Shown here piece by piece: positions 1-11,802 of a stretch of DNA of 64,000 nt. The number at the start of each line of letters is the position of its first letter. The stretch's first letter is position 1. This DNA is from Termitomyces sp. T153 (lineage: Eukaryota; Basidiomycota; Agaricomycetes; Agaricales; Lyophyllaceae). The notes under the pieces are model-generated. The model made no database searches. It saw only the letters and a program-made list of their open reading frames with translations, and was not told where the DNA came from. A program made the position numbers and the translations under genes. Location: positions 1-64,000 of the forward strand of contig JACKQL020000027.1 in NCBI GenBank assembly GCA_018296165.2. The letters run 5' to 3'.

Positions 1-288
1 AGGCGTCTGGTTAATACTACCATTGATGAGCTCTGGGTTCACCCAAGCTTTATCCCTTACTCATGACACCTGGGTTCGCCCAAACTCACTCACTCTTATG
101 ATTGTCTGAGCTCTGGGATAATATTCCAAGTTCCAATTCTTCAGAAGACCCCATTGCTCTGTCGTATTTAAGGTGTCTGGTTCCTCGACCGTCTCCTTCA
201 CTCGAACCACCATCTCTGACAAGTAAGTCGTTCTATTTCCTTCTTTTGACTTACTTAACGCTTCTCTAGCATCGTCTACACCGTCAAT

Positions 289-818
289 ATGCCAAGGCAC
301 GCCAAGTCCTTCAAGATCCCGATGTGCCGCCCTGTCCTTCGCCCGAGCAAGTCTCGACTCGAAGGGTACCCCGTCCTCGAGCTGGAGAAGAGCCAACGGA
401 TTCGCGTACGGTCTTTCGCTTTGAGTGTCTTTCGATTCGATTCTAGGCCTCTATCCAGCGCAACACCAACGTGTGCATTCGATCCGCCAACGATGTTCGC
501 GCCGCGAAGTTCGTGGCTCATTTGTGGGAGAAGCGTCGGGGGGCGCACTTTCGAAGGGAGCTCGAGGCGATGGGATATTTGTCGAACGCCTTGCCATCGG
601 TGAGTAATGCTTCGGTCAAGTAAAGGGGGACAAATGTATTGACTGGATCAAGTGTGTCTGGGTCTCTCGGAGTGTGAAGGTGATTAGGGAGATCGATGGG
701 GAGGAGGGGATCTACGACAGGCATGATTGCTGGAAGGTCAGTTCTCTTTTCGTTTATATTTCTTCAGTTTTCTCATATACCACAGGCTGATAAAAGGAAC
801 AAGGGAGGGAAAAACTAG
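289..818 (+). CDS. Hypothetical basidiomycete protein, four-exon model
   Basis: No function recognised. The start at 289 opens exon 1 (289-405, beginning MPRHAKSFKIP). An intron at 406-446 (GTACGG..TAG) leads to exon 2 (447-599), which is basic and helical and contains SANDVRAAKFVAHLWEKRR. Exon 3 ends at 736 with GIYDRHDCWK, a GTCAGT..CAG intron follows, and the last exon (786-818) ends KRNKGGKN and TAG. Phases agree at the first and last introns. The exon 2/3 junction is odd: keeping frame requires removing only 600-625 (26 nt), too short for a normal fungal intron, so there may be a small indel or an alternative splice. The product would be roughly 130 residues, basic, with no signal peptide or membrane segment. 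CpG content is normal. Confidence 0.55.
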
Positions 819-1137
819 TTAATTGTATCGAACATTGAGAATCGTGCAATGTAATCTGTGGTGAAAGATTGTTCCTTTCGTCGTTTCGCGTAAGTTTATT
901 AATCTAAGCTTTCGATTCTTTTCTGTTTCTCAATTTACCACAAGCGCAGGTCACCAAAACATCGGCAACCATCGCAGAACTCATGGTCAAGCATCTTCAC
1001 AGGAAACACGCTACATTTCCTGAAGTGTGTGTGCCACCTCCATTCATCGCTTCACTTGAAGTTAGATCTTCTGTTACCCTGATATCTACAGTCGCTGGCC
1101 GGCTTGTAGCACATCCAACACTCTTTCGGAACTGAAA
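819..1137. other. Intergenic stretch with one copy of a 30-nt repeat
   Basis: No convincing gene. It holds the first copy (1000-1029) of a 30-nt sequence repeated exactly at 6382-6411. The repeat contains a small inverted repeat, CAGGAAA..TTTCCTG. A short open frame begins at ATG 1138 but soon stops. Confidence 0.5.
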
Positions 1138-1180
1138 ATGTCAGTGAACACGTCCTCTTTCTCGTCGTACGCGACACTGA

Positions 1181-2350
<1,170 letters not shown>

Positions 2351-2490
2351 TAGACGATCTCAAAATATGTACTCAAATAAACGACGGGCGCCAATTGATT
2401 GGCTACAAGTGTATCTTGGTCGATCTTATTGTCCATTGACGTTCCATCAGCACTGCCTTCTGTCATTTGAATTCTCCTCTCATGGCGGCA

Positions 2491-2500
2491 TATATAAATA
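2491..2500 (+). promoter_or_regulatory. TATA box of the conserved gene at 2531
   Basis: TATATAAATA lies 31-40 nt upstream of the ATG at 2531, which would give a very short 5' UTR. It is the only clear TATA element in this part of the window and supports that start. Confidence 0.55.
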
Positions 2501-2530
2501 CTCTGATCTCTGTTTTCGAACCTCATCCCG

Positions 2531-3949
2531 ATGGCATACCCGCAATACCAACAGCCCCAGCAAGACGTAGTTCCGGAGACCAATATCGTTATGCGCTCAC
2601 AAACTTCGTCAGCACCGATAGAGATTTGAGCATTTCCAACACTGATCACTCTCCCTCCAGAGTCTTGCCCATAAAAAGGTCGAACAACAAAGACAACAGC
2701 TTGAAGAGCAGGAACGTCAGGTTGCTTTCCTGCGAGAAAGAATCGCTATTTTGGAAGGCGGGTCAGCGCAGCAGCGACACGGTCCGTCTGGGAACTCCAT
2801 CGACGACTTCTCGATCAAAGTATGTTATCATCCAACACGACCTAGAATTATCTTACTCATTGTATTTTCCTTGCAATTGAAAGAACGCCGCTTCGCAGCT
2901 CGATAAGTTGATTAATCGATGGTCGGCAGACACTGTGCAGAATCCTCCATCACCGCTCCAGGCTCTCGCTCGCGCTGCCCTCGCCGATATTGTCGCAGGT
3001 CTGGATGCATCCCATTTCATGGCAACTCCAATGCAGACCCAGTTCCTTCTTCGTCACGCCATGTCGGAGACAATATTAGAGGGAATCATTAACTGCCTTA
3101 TCATCACTAACTCGAGCGAGGCCAACGTCCAATTGACACGGATACATGAACACATCTTCGCCCGTAAGCCCTCTGACATCTGTCCATCTCCCGACTCAAA
3201 AATCTTCTTCTTTATGACAGGTGATCCAACCGTAGCTTCTGTCTGGCGACGACAAACATTCTCAGCGGCTGTCGAAACTTGCACTCCAGAAATGTCACTT
3301 AGCATCCTTTATGAACAGATGCCCGAACTCATGACACATCTTAAAGGAGCTCTACCCACTTCTGGTGGCAGTTCAATCTTGGAACATGCATATGCGTTCT
3401 CGCGAATGTTGCATGGATCAGGATCTGCCTCTGGGGACGCATTTTATCGCGCGTTTGTCCCAGAAATTGCGAGCCCTTTGTTCCCTCGGCAAATTGAGCT
3501 TGTCAAACGGTGTATGAAAAGTGAACGAGGTGAACTCGATCGCGTGGGAGCCACAATATTTCCTGGGCTCGTAAAGGTGACAAGAGAATCTAATGGGGAG
3601 TCTGGAGAGAATCTTCAGGTTTGCCTTATCTCGTTATCAAAATAACTAGTATAGCCTCTGACTCGACGTGCAGACTGTCGTCAGAAGGGCTCAAGTCATA
3701 TGTGAATGTGCTATGGGCCCGTTGCCAGTAAACGTGCAACCGGCTGCTCGGGATGCACCTCAGCCTCTCCAGATGCCTGTCCAGAATAACTATGGATCCC
3801 AAGGTCCATCTCCCCAGGCTGGTCAAGTACCCGTAGATTATATTCATAATGGCTATGGAATCCCTGGAAGTGTACAGCCTCCTATCAACTACAGAGGACC
3901 GCAAAGCCCGCCTTTGAACGGATATTCTACACCTACCCCACTGACTTAG
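2531..3949 (+). CDS. Conserved agaricomycete protein of unknown function, coiled coil plus Gln/Pro-rich tail
   Basis: A spliced gene with consistent phases. It starts MAYPQYQQPQQD. A first intron near 2567-2655 has ambiguous ends; GTCAGC..CAGAG gives a smooth join. A coiled coil follows (KKVEQQRQQLEEQERQVAFL), then a globular helical region over introns 2820-2883 and 3164-3220, the latter restoring IHEHIFARDPTVASVWRRQ. The last intron is 3619-3673. The tail is rich in Pro, Gln, Asn and Gly and ends STPTPLT. I recall similar uncharacterised proteins in Agaricomycetes (segments like SEANVQLTRIHEH), but no function is known to me. There is no signal peptide or membrane helix. Frame, splice sites and CpG content all look intact, so this is the most credible functional gene of the first 6 kb. 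Confidence 0.72.
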
Positions 3950-4039
3950 AGAAAGTTAACACCTACTTTCACTTTTTTCTAGAATATCCGATACAGATCA
4001 TGTCCGAGTAGTTGAGAAGTAATCTATTAATGTCGGAAT

Positions 4040-5332
4040 CTATACAACCAGAAGTGATGCAAGTGTTGCTTGCGCTTGGACAACCTGAACCAAGTCAACT
4101 GCGGCCATGGGACGAGAAAGTGAAGACTCACCTCTAGTGCTTGCTCGACCTCTAACCTTCGTCGAGCGGCCTCAAGCCAATCATGCAGCAGGAGTTTTGC
4201 TGCACCACCCAATTGATTCAGTTCGCGCGCAGCGCTATCAAGGTCCTTCTCATTCAAGTAATATTCGGCCCTTGCAACCACACTGAGGACATCATTACTG
4301 GCAACCGATCCTTGTCGACGGAATCTGAGTCCGGAGAAGAGTTGGCTGGCAAGGTACGACAAAACACCTGCGTTCTGATCAGGCACCAAAGCAACATGAA
4401 CCACCTTAGGTGCAACATCGCTAGAGAACCATGATGCAAGATCGGCAAAAGGCTCGACACCAACATCCGGTACATCTGACGATTCAAGAGATTCCAAAGC
4501 GGCCATGACTACCGGGTCTTCACGGGCACTGGTAATATGTCGCAAGATGCGGAGTTCCTCGCGGAAAGGTTTGCGAACCTGTGATACCAAGGTGGAGGAA
4601 CTGAGGGCGCGGACAGCAGACCAGAGAGCATGAACACGCAGATTCTCGTCGAGATAGCTAGAGTTGTCGAGAGCAACACGTTCGAGACGCTTGAGATGTG
4701 AAGCAAGTTCTTCGAGCTTGCCAAGGCGTCCGCCTCGCTCTTGTTCAACCCTTACTTTGATGTCCCGGATCCATCGGCGCTGAAGCTCGACACCTTGAGC
4801 AATGACTTCTTCCTTCAGACTAAGATAGAGTCAGAGCCGAGGAAACTGCATGAACAGAGAAAGGAACTTACCGCTCGTTGATCAGTTCAGTCTAAGTCTG
4901 CAACTGGTTATGCAATTTCTCGTGATAAGATTGGATGAGTTTCTGCCTCTCCTGGTCAAAGAATTTCCTAAAATCATCTTCTTGGTTATCCAGCTTATCC
5001 TGAGCCTCCATCTCAAGTTCCAAAAGCTTCTGTGTATATTCTCGCGCTTGTTCATCCAATTTTGATTCCAAGCCAATTCTCTCCTACTCCTTAGCCTTCT
5101 CAATACGATCTGCAAGTGCAGTCAGGTCTGTCTTCGCAGATTCGAGAACATCCGCCACTTTTGAGGCGGCCGCGGGATTGGCGTTGACGAAGGAGGCGAG
5201 ATTATCGATAGTACTTGCGAGTTGGGCAATTATGGGTTCAGATACACCAATCGACGAGACGCCCAGTACAATCAAAGGAAGAGGAACAGATTCCGAAGGT
5301 TTGGGTGCCTCTCTAGAATTAGGGTAGCCAAA
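4040..5332 (-). pseudogene. MIC60: MIC60/mitofilin, 5'-truncated copy with two in-frame amber codons
   Basis: On the minus strand this matches the coiled-coil and C-terminal mitofilin domain of MIC60, the MICOS subunit of the mitochondrial inner membrane that maintains crista junctions. In order: PLPLIVLGVSSIGVSEP, a long coiled coil (ESKLDEQAREYTQKLLELEM, FDQERQKLIQSY), then LQRRWIRDIKVRVEQERGGR, HALWSAVRALSSS, ARAEYYLNEKDLDSAARELN and, after an intron at 4085-4131, VVQAQATLASLLVV and the terminal TAG. A second intron lies near 4816-4871. Frame and splice sites are intact over about 390 codons, but TAG replaces a probable Gln at 5084-5086 (EKAKE*ERIGLE) and at 4892-4894 (LQT*TELINER). The mitochondrial presequence and membrane helix are absent: homology stops at a plausible 3' splice site near 5330 beside a divergent gene. 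Probably a dead partial copy. Confidence 0.82.
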
Positions 5333-5375
5333 CGATCACAAATGCACGCACATTCTTTCTCATAACCCCATCACA

Positions 5376-5912
5376 ATGCCAATCTTTCAGCTCAAATATA
5401 CCAGCACAGAGCTGACCACGATGCCTAATTTTGAGATCCTGTATGATAACATCTGCCTAGGGTCCACCATTTCCATCCATCTGTCACAGGTCAGTGTTGA
5501 GATTTTTCTATGACTACACAGAATTAACAAGCTTCAGGCGCGCGAGTCTTTGTCTTGTGTCGTCAAACTGGAGCGCAATGACGACCAACCGATCCTCAAC
5601 CAGACACAGGAACTCATCGTTGTTGACGAACCCCCCTCGACGACGCCGTCCAACCAATCAAGAGTCAACCAGACATGCACAACGACGCTGTCCCAGGTAG
5701 TTGCGCAGCGCTTGGGCCGCACGAAATCTCGATCTGCTCGTTACCGACCGTATAGCATTCCGCGCGCTGTCCACGGCCGGCGAATTCGAATTCGAGAGGC
5801 TTGTAGATCGGATTGATTTTGGTGATCTTTCTTGTAAGTCGATGCCCTGTCTGTCCTGCTGATTTAGCCCTCATTTTTCTTGACTTCAGCTGTGTTTCTT
5901 GGGAGTCTATGA
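5376..5912 (+). pseudogene. Hypothetical protein gene with a frameshift
   Basis: Not recognised. Exon 1 (5376-5489, MPIFQLKYTSTEL to STISIHLSQ) joins exon 2 at 5538 through a GTCAGT..CAG intron in phase 0. Exon 2 reads ARESLSCVVKLERNDDQPIL and a Ser/Thr/Asn-rich stretch to about 5696. The coding-like sequence then continues in a different frame (RSAWAARNLDLLVTDRIAFR to EFERLVDRIDFGDLS), crosses a GTAAGT..CAG intron (5835-5889) and ends SVFLGSL and TGA at 5910-5912. The frame change near 5697 needs an indel or an undetected short intron. Its start lies only 44 bp from the truncated end of the MIC60 copy on the other strand. Confidence 0.45.
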
Positions 5913-5939
5913 TTTTGTACACTATGTTACCGACTCAGT

Positions 5940-6420
5940 AGTACGTATTAAGCGTCTTGATGAGCGAATCGACGGTCGCGCGCTGAGCGACGCGACACGT
6001 GTTTCTGTATATTGTTTCTATATAATATTATTACATTTTTTTATTGCGTGTTTCTTGAGAAATATCATACGTTATGCCGACACGTGTTTCTCGAGAAGAA
6101 TACAGAGTATTTCTCGAGATACAAACTAAGAACAGGACAAAGGTTTTTTGAGAAACACGTGCTAAAACATATCACGTGTTTCTCAAGAAAATCATCGAGA
6201 ACATTTCAAATATTTTGAGGATTGTTTCTTCGGAAAAAACACGGAAAAATTTATCATTCTACGAAAGAAACATTAAGATAATATTTAATATATTTATTGA
6301 AATTTTCTGACACAAAATTTAGCATGTTTCTTGAGAAAAAGGTGTCAGAAATTGAAAAACATATTTCTGACACCTTTTTCTCAGGAAACACGCTACATTT
6401 CCTGAAGTGTGACGAGCTCT
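5940..6420. repeat. AT-rich stretch of reiterated TTTCTNGAGAAA-like palindromes with a hairpin
   Basis: No gene. The sequence repeats variants of GTTTCTTGAGAAA, GTTTCTCGAGAA and CACGTGTTTCTC on both strands, each itself near-palindromic. A strong hairpin occupies 6326-6389: arms 6326-6352 and 6363-6389 pair at 26 of 27 positions round a 10-nt loop. The right arm runs straight into the 30-nt sequence shared with 1000-1029. It resembles the subterminal repeats of a non-autonomous DNA element, but I cannot name a family. Confidence 0.6.
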
Positions 6421-6501
6421 ATGTCAGTGGGGAGAAGGATGCAGGGCATGAGTACTAAACCGACCTGACGAGCTCTATGTCAGTGGGGAGAAGGATGCAG
6501 G
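6411..6501. repeat. Direct duplication of a 35-nt unit
   Basis: 6411-6445 and 6467-6501 are identical (GACGAGCTCTATGTCAGTGG and the next 15 nt), separated by 21 nt. The first unit begins where the 30-nt repeat ends. Confidence 0.85.
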
Positions 6502-6790
6502 ACGAGGATGTAAGAAACGATAGGTAGAACTATATACGAAGTCCAAAAGACAATGGGACCATTGTCGCCACTGTAACAATGAGATGTGATATGGCGAGGG
6601 TGGACGCGTCGCGTATTGCACGATCGAGCGAGGGTCGTGTTCGCTTACACAGACGTCAATCAAAGGTTTTTTGATTGTCACACTTTTACTTACATAACTT
6701 TGATTCTGACGTGTTTGAACTTCGTGATGCATTATAGAAGTCACGTGATAAGATACTAAAATGGATCGCCCGCGGATGGCGTATGATCGA
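6502..6790. other. Non-coding stretch; part resembles 38.87-38.96 kb
   Basis: No convincing reading frame. About 6685-6780 (TTACATAACTTTGATTCTGA and the following sequence) recurs at about 38,875-38,965 with CpG sites changed to TpG or CpA, so it belongs to a dispersed repeat. Confidence 0.5.
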
Positions 6791-7377
6791 TGAGCTCTTG
6801 ATTCTCAAACACCCGTCAAACTTGGTCAAGTTCTGCCAATCTCCAGATTTCCAGATGTCTCAATTCTTAGTAGAATAATCTCCGGCTTGGAATCCTTCTA
6901 TGATCGCTGTGGTCAAAGTGTCACCTACTGAAGATACTAAGTACTAAGTGGTTTGTATCTTATGCTTTACTGCGCTATTGAATCAGAATGCTTCGAATCT
7001 GCTGCCGCACCAGTCCTTTTGTGGACATCATTTCCTCAACTCGATGTCAACTTCCTTAGCCTTGTCGTGTGCTCCGCTGTATAGTCACAGTCGCAGGGTA
7101 TGCTTCATAAAGATGCACAATCAGAAGTTTTTCTTGGTAATTTTATACACGACCCCGATGTCTGCATCACATGCCGGATATTGTTGGCCCAGTTCTTCTC
7201 CCTGTACCGCCCTAGGAGACTAAATTCTCCAACAGTAGCAGTAGTCAAATTTTCAACCATTGTGGGGTCCTTCAACAATTTTGATATGACGCCCTCGTTC
7301 TTCGAGCCGATGGAACGGAGACTGTGTCAAAGAAACACAGAAGTAAACGACTGTACCCGCATCAGCCGGAAACAAAT

Positions 7378-10300
7378 ATGGAGATGTTCAAGGTCTTGTG
7401 GTCGTGGGCACTTATCACATCTTTTAGGTTCAAAGATCACAAGCGGCGCTTCGTCTTTCCCATGAGCTCGATGGCCCTCATTAACTCATTTATCCTGCTA
7501 TTAAGAGCCCTTCGCGGTGCCTTGGCCAAGCACCTTATACAATGCTACTGTCATCTGTGGAAGATCTCGTGGCGCTTTGTACAACATTGTCGCATGTTAT
7601 TGTTTGAACGACGGCGCTCCGTAACTCCAACATCGCAAGACCTGCCGCACGAAACTTTTAAAGGAAGTGATGGACGAAGGAGCAGAGTGGAAGGGGGAAC
7701 AGGAGGAAATACACAGATTCTTGCCTCATTGTTACCGACAGATTTGCACAGACCACAATCCCAACAATCCAGCCGGCGTTTAGCTTCGGGACCATCACTC
7801 ATAAGCTCTTCAAGCGGTTTCTCCTTGAACATCATTCCGCCAGATGATGCCGCATCCGTCACCAGTTCTCACTTTGAGCGGAGGTCATCCAGAGGGGACT
7901 CAATGACAATACACTCAGGGAACAGTATGTCCAGCCAGACTTTCAGGGTCTCTCCTGGAGCGAACGGATCTCGGGTTTCTGTGGTTGTCCCAGCTTCACT
8001 TCTCTTGTCAGCTGGTGATGTTGTCGGACCTGGAGCAAGTGGTAATACAGGTTTCTCTCAGGGAATTTCAGATAAGATTTATCCCCTCATGCCGCACAAG
8101 GTGCCCAGATACAAGCGGGAAAGATTCATGTTTGTGCTGGTATTTTGTTTCCATCTTACTAACTTAGAATGAGCTTGGTAGTAAGGACAAATATGCGACA
8201 TATAAACTTTCTGCAAATCAAGACAAGTTCTCCATGTAGGTATTTAGAGAAAAACTACTGCTTCTTAACAAACATTTTATGATAGAGGGGAACTCCCCAA
8301 TGGCTGGGAACAATACACTCATCCCGAAGGCCAGCCATATTTCTACCATGCTGAGAAGGTATCGAAGTCATCTTAGCAAAACAATATCGATACTGATCCG
8401 TTGTAGAGGATCATTACCGAATGTTGGATATGGGACCGGGAAATGTTCAAGATTCTTGATGAATTTATCAACCAATTTGAAGACTTCATTCGGTCACGGA
8501 ACATGACGAAGCCTGACGATGCAGATCTCCTTCTCGAGGTAAACATAGAGGACAAGGTATATTGGTGCGGATATTACTATGTCAGTGCATCGACTCGCAG
8601 CGTGTTCTGGTTGGAGTCTTTTGATATCTCGACTCATGTATCGGAAGTCAGAGGAGATGTTTACCCAACTCACATCAGTAAGGGACCTGTTCTTCGTCTT
8701 ACACAGCGAGTTCATCCATTCTAGAGCTTTATCTTGAATATCAGTACTGGTGAGTGTTTCATCATATCAAGTCAAACATCAACCATCAATTGCTGGAAGG
8801 TTTCACTGGGACTTGTTCCCCAACGTCACCGGCCCTACCACCGATGATATATACGGTCTGGTGGTCAATACAATAGTGGACGCCCGTACAGGTGCTCGAT
8901 GATCTGTTGTTCTCTAGGTGCTTGAATATGGCTGATACCATGTTATATCTCAAGATGTGCTGAGTAGTAGGACTAGCACAGTCAACTACAGCAAGGAGGA
9001 CCTGATAGAGATGAATGCAATTGTGGACTTGGCGAGAAGTAAGCTTGTCGATTCCGGCTGTGATACATGAGTGAAGAACTTCTCTCAGACAACAAGTCCT
9101 TCGCTTCTAATTGGTGCCTCGGTGCGTCCGAGGTATCCCCACTGTTTTGACTATCACTGACAAAGAATTAATAGGACGTTTCATGCAGCTCATAAGTACA
9201 TTGAGATTTCTATTCATTACTGACTTTAAACATAAGTCGATCAAATTGCAGTTAAAGACCGGTTCATCAACTACCATGGAGAATATGGAGCACGCCTCGA
9301 TTCTTTACAGAGTATCTATAGTGATGGGAGTCCTAGTCGAACATGGCTCATCGAGATATTTTCTCCGCTTCTGTTTTTTGCACCGAACGTCCACCTCAAA
9401 GATCTGAATGAACTTTGGGTCGACAAAATAACCATCAAGCCTCGATGGATGAAATTCTTCGTCAAAATGAACGGACAGTGGGGAGAACATATTGTTCACG
9501 TAGGTGCAAATTTAATGGAGCCTTATACAAACTCAGTGAAAAGAAAGGCATCAATCTTGCTCAACGCAAATGTTGCATTTCTCTCCATTCCGTCTAATGA
9601 TCCATCAAATGACTCCTCTATACTCCAAAGCACTCGAACTGCGGCCCAAATTGCAAGTTATCTTTCGATCGGGGCCAGCTTTGCAAGCATGCTGCTTGCA
9701 CTGATGTTAGTCCGGCAGCATAAAGCCAAAGAATGGGACTCTCTGGGCAACTCTTTGGGAGTTGGTCAATTTGTAAGTTGCCTTGACTCGCTCGTGTGCG
9801 ATCCACAACTTTCTCCCAAATTAGCATAAATATGTGGAGGCGCATCATCACTCGAAATACGGATTTGAGGCCCTAGCCATTACGTATAGCTTGCCATACG
9901 CCTTGCTCATATACGGGTATGTTCTTTTTGCATTGTCTAATCAGTGCATACTCAGGCGTTGTTGATATACGTCAGCATGGGAACTTTCCTGGTAGCGTTC
10001 CTACTCATGTGCTTCGTGAGATCGACGACAACTGTGCGTTCTATCGTCGGTACTGCCACATTCCTGATGTGTGGACTCATCCTATTGTGCATTGTGATGT
10101 TCGGAAATGGAGAATGGAAGCGCAAGTTACAAAAAGTGTGGAATTGGCCGATTGGTAAGAAAGAACGGGGGAGGAATTCATCAGCATCAAATCAAGACGG
10201 CGAGACCGAGACAAGGCGAGACAACGTCGGGGCGAACCCAAATGTCAGTGGAAGCGAGAGCCAGGACAACGCTGAAGTGAACCAAAATGGAACCGAGTCC

Positions 10301-10417
10301 AGCAATGACGCTGGTTCAAGGGGGCAGGAAGTTGTTGGCCAGAAAATCAAACGATTTTGCTCATGGTTGGTGTCCGCAAGGTCCTGGCGGACGAGCGAGA
10401 CCGACTTTCCTGTATGA
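7378..10417 (+). CDS. WW-motif, membrane-anchored agaricomycete protein, copy 1
   Basis: A member of a large agaricomycete family of unknown function. Proposed start is 7378 (MEMFKVLWSWALITSF). A low-complexity Ser/Gly region follows, then a WW-like motif LPNGWEQYTHPEGQPYFYH in exon 8286-8358 between GT..AG introns 8236-8285 and 8359-8406. Next come the family core (RIITECWIWDREMFKILDEF, WCGYYYVSASTRSVFWLESF), the FINYHGEYGARLDS and RTWLIEIFSPLLFFAPNVHL segments, several hydrophobic segments (ASYLSIGASFASMLLALMLV, YSLPYALLIYG, GTFLVAFLLMCFV, FLMCGLILLCIVMF) and a polar, Asn/Glu-rich tail ending at 10417. The tail probably faces the cytosol; its role is unknown. Splice sites between 8,870 and 9,270 are only partly resolved. 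Compared with copy 2 this copy has a better-preserved frame and a canonical GT donor at 8359, so it may be functional. Confidence 0.68.
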
Positions 10418-10861
10418 TTCCACGTTCCTTAACTCTCGCCCCAGACTTGGAAAGGCAAATCTTGTGCATTGACCAGACGTCTCCGAGCCTCGAATGAATT
10501 ACAGAATAGAAGTACGACTGTCTAGGAGACACGAGATGGTTACGCTCAAGTATTCTTCTATATTACCCGTAACTATACCCGTAACTATCGCTACCGTGAA
10601 TACTTAATCTACAAGGTCAGCCTATATCATGGTCAGGAAGCCTTACAAGTACACGACGCACAGCATCAAGAGGATGCGTTATAAATAATACAGCAGTAAA
10701 TGGTGAGATCTTCATGCATTGAATCGTCGTCGCAGAGAGAAGGCATTCTTGAAAGGGAAGGGCATGATTGGCAATAAGGCCATGCATTATACGGGAGAGG
10801 TGTCGGGGGCGGACAGTGGAAGCGGATACAGTCAGATTAGAGGAAGAGGCCTTCCTGCTAA
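10418..10861. other. Spacer after the membrane-protein gene
   Basis: Colinear with 50,287-50,715 of copy 2 at high identity and with CpG present. Its last part, from about 10,640, corresponds to the region into which the AA9 3' frame reads in copy 2. No gene seen. Confidence 0.5.
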
Positions 10862-11798
10862 TGATACGGCGGTGCGACAGTGCTTACCCGTAACACAATA
10901 GTATTATAAATAAAAAGAAAAAGAACTTTCTCAAAATACCTAAAATTGCTGAAAACCGTAAGCATTTCGCCGAAAACAGTAGGCAGAGAAAGTACTTAGC
11001 TTAATATAAATACTACGCCAATGATCCCAGAAGACAAAATGAGCCTACAAGCAGTAAAAAGCGAAGCCAGAGAAAAGGGTTGAGGGTTAAAAGCTAAGCA
11101 CGTCACCTTGATCGAGAGAATCTGATCAGAAGTGATAGCCGACACGCCTAACAGAGTGGCAGTGCCGGCTATCCTCGGCATCTCGACAAAGCCGGCTTTG
11201 AACCCAAAAACTTTCATTCCCTCGTCCTACACCTTGCGACACCACCAAAACCGCACAGAACCCGCATTGCCAATCGTCTCGACAAAAGAAGGGAGGACTC
11301 AGTGAAGGGAGGAAGGAACTAGGGAAAGAAGGATGGAGAAGGAAAAGCCTTACCATGCACTGCCAAGGCCCACCCCACGGAATCCCGACGCCCAGACCTC
11401 TCACCAGTCGACTACGCTCCCGGATAAACAACAAAAACACATGGAAGAGCCCTGGTCCATGCACGGAGGGCGAGGTATGAAAGGAGAGGAATTTCGAAGG
11501 AAAAGGGGCAAGCAAACCCTTGCCACGGTTCGGTGTTCCCCAGGGAGCAGATTGTTTAGGCCTACGAGCTAGATTAGCTTTGGGACATTAGTTTTAATAT
11601 ACTATTTGAGCCCACTTGATTAGTTGGAGAACCATCTCTGGCTATTAAAGTAAAATCAATAAATCTATTATTCTGTCTACTTCTAAAGAGTGAGGATTAG
11701 TTTATAAAGAGCCCCAAACTCTTGCAAAACTAAGTACAGTGTAATTGGCCAAGATTGTATAAACTTTGAGCCAATAGCTAAACTTAGATTTTGCATCA
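10862..11798. mobile_element. LTR-like insertion A (probable solo LTR, 937 bp) with 4-bp TSD
   Basis: Starts TGATAC and ends GCATCA, flanked by CTAA at 10858-10861 and 11799-11802. The empty site is seen in copy 2 at about 50,710 (CTGAGCTTGCATG), which lacks the insertion. It is homologous, in inverted orientation, to insertion B at 12756-14242. CpG is abundant up to about 11,570 and absent beyond, so the CpG-decay border falls inside this element. Internal genes are absent, as expected of a solo LTR; a non-autonomous element is the alternative. Confidence 0.75.
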
Positions 11799-11802
11799 CT
11801 AA

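Noticed and set aside
61..396. Minus-strand 111-codon frame over the first gene
   Set aside because: It is the antisense of a plus-strand gene with consistent introns and shows no domain or codon signal of its own.
4040..5332. Reassignment of TAG to glutamine, suggested by amber codons at Gln positions in MIC60 and AA9
   Set aside because: TAG also ends the first gene (816-818) and the MIC60 frame itself (4040-4042), so it is a stop here; pseudogene decay is simpler.
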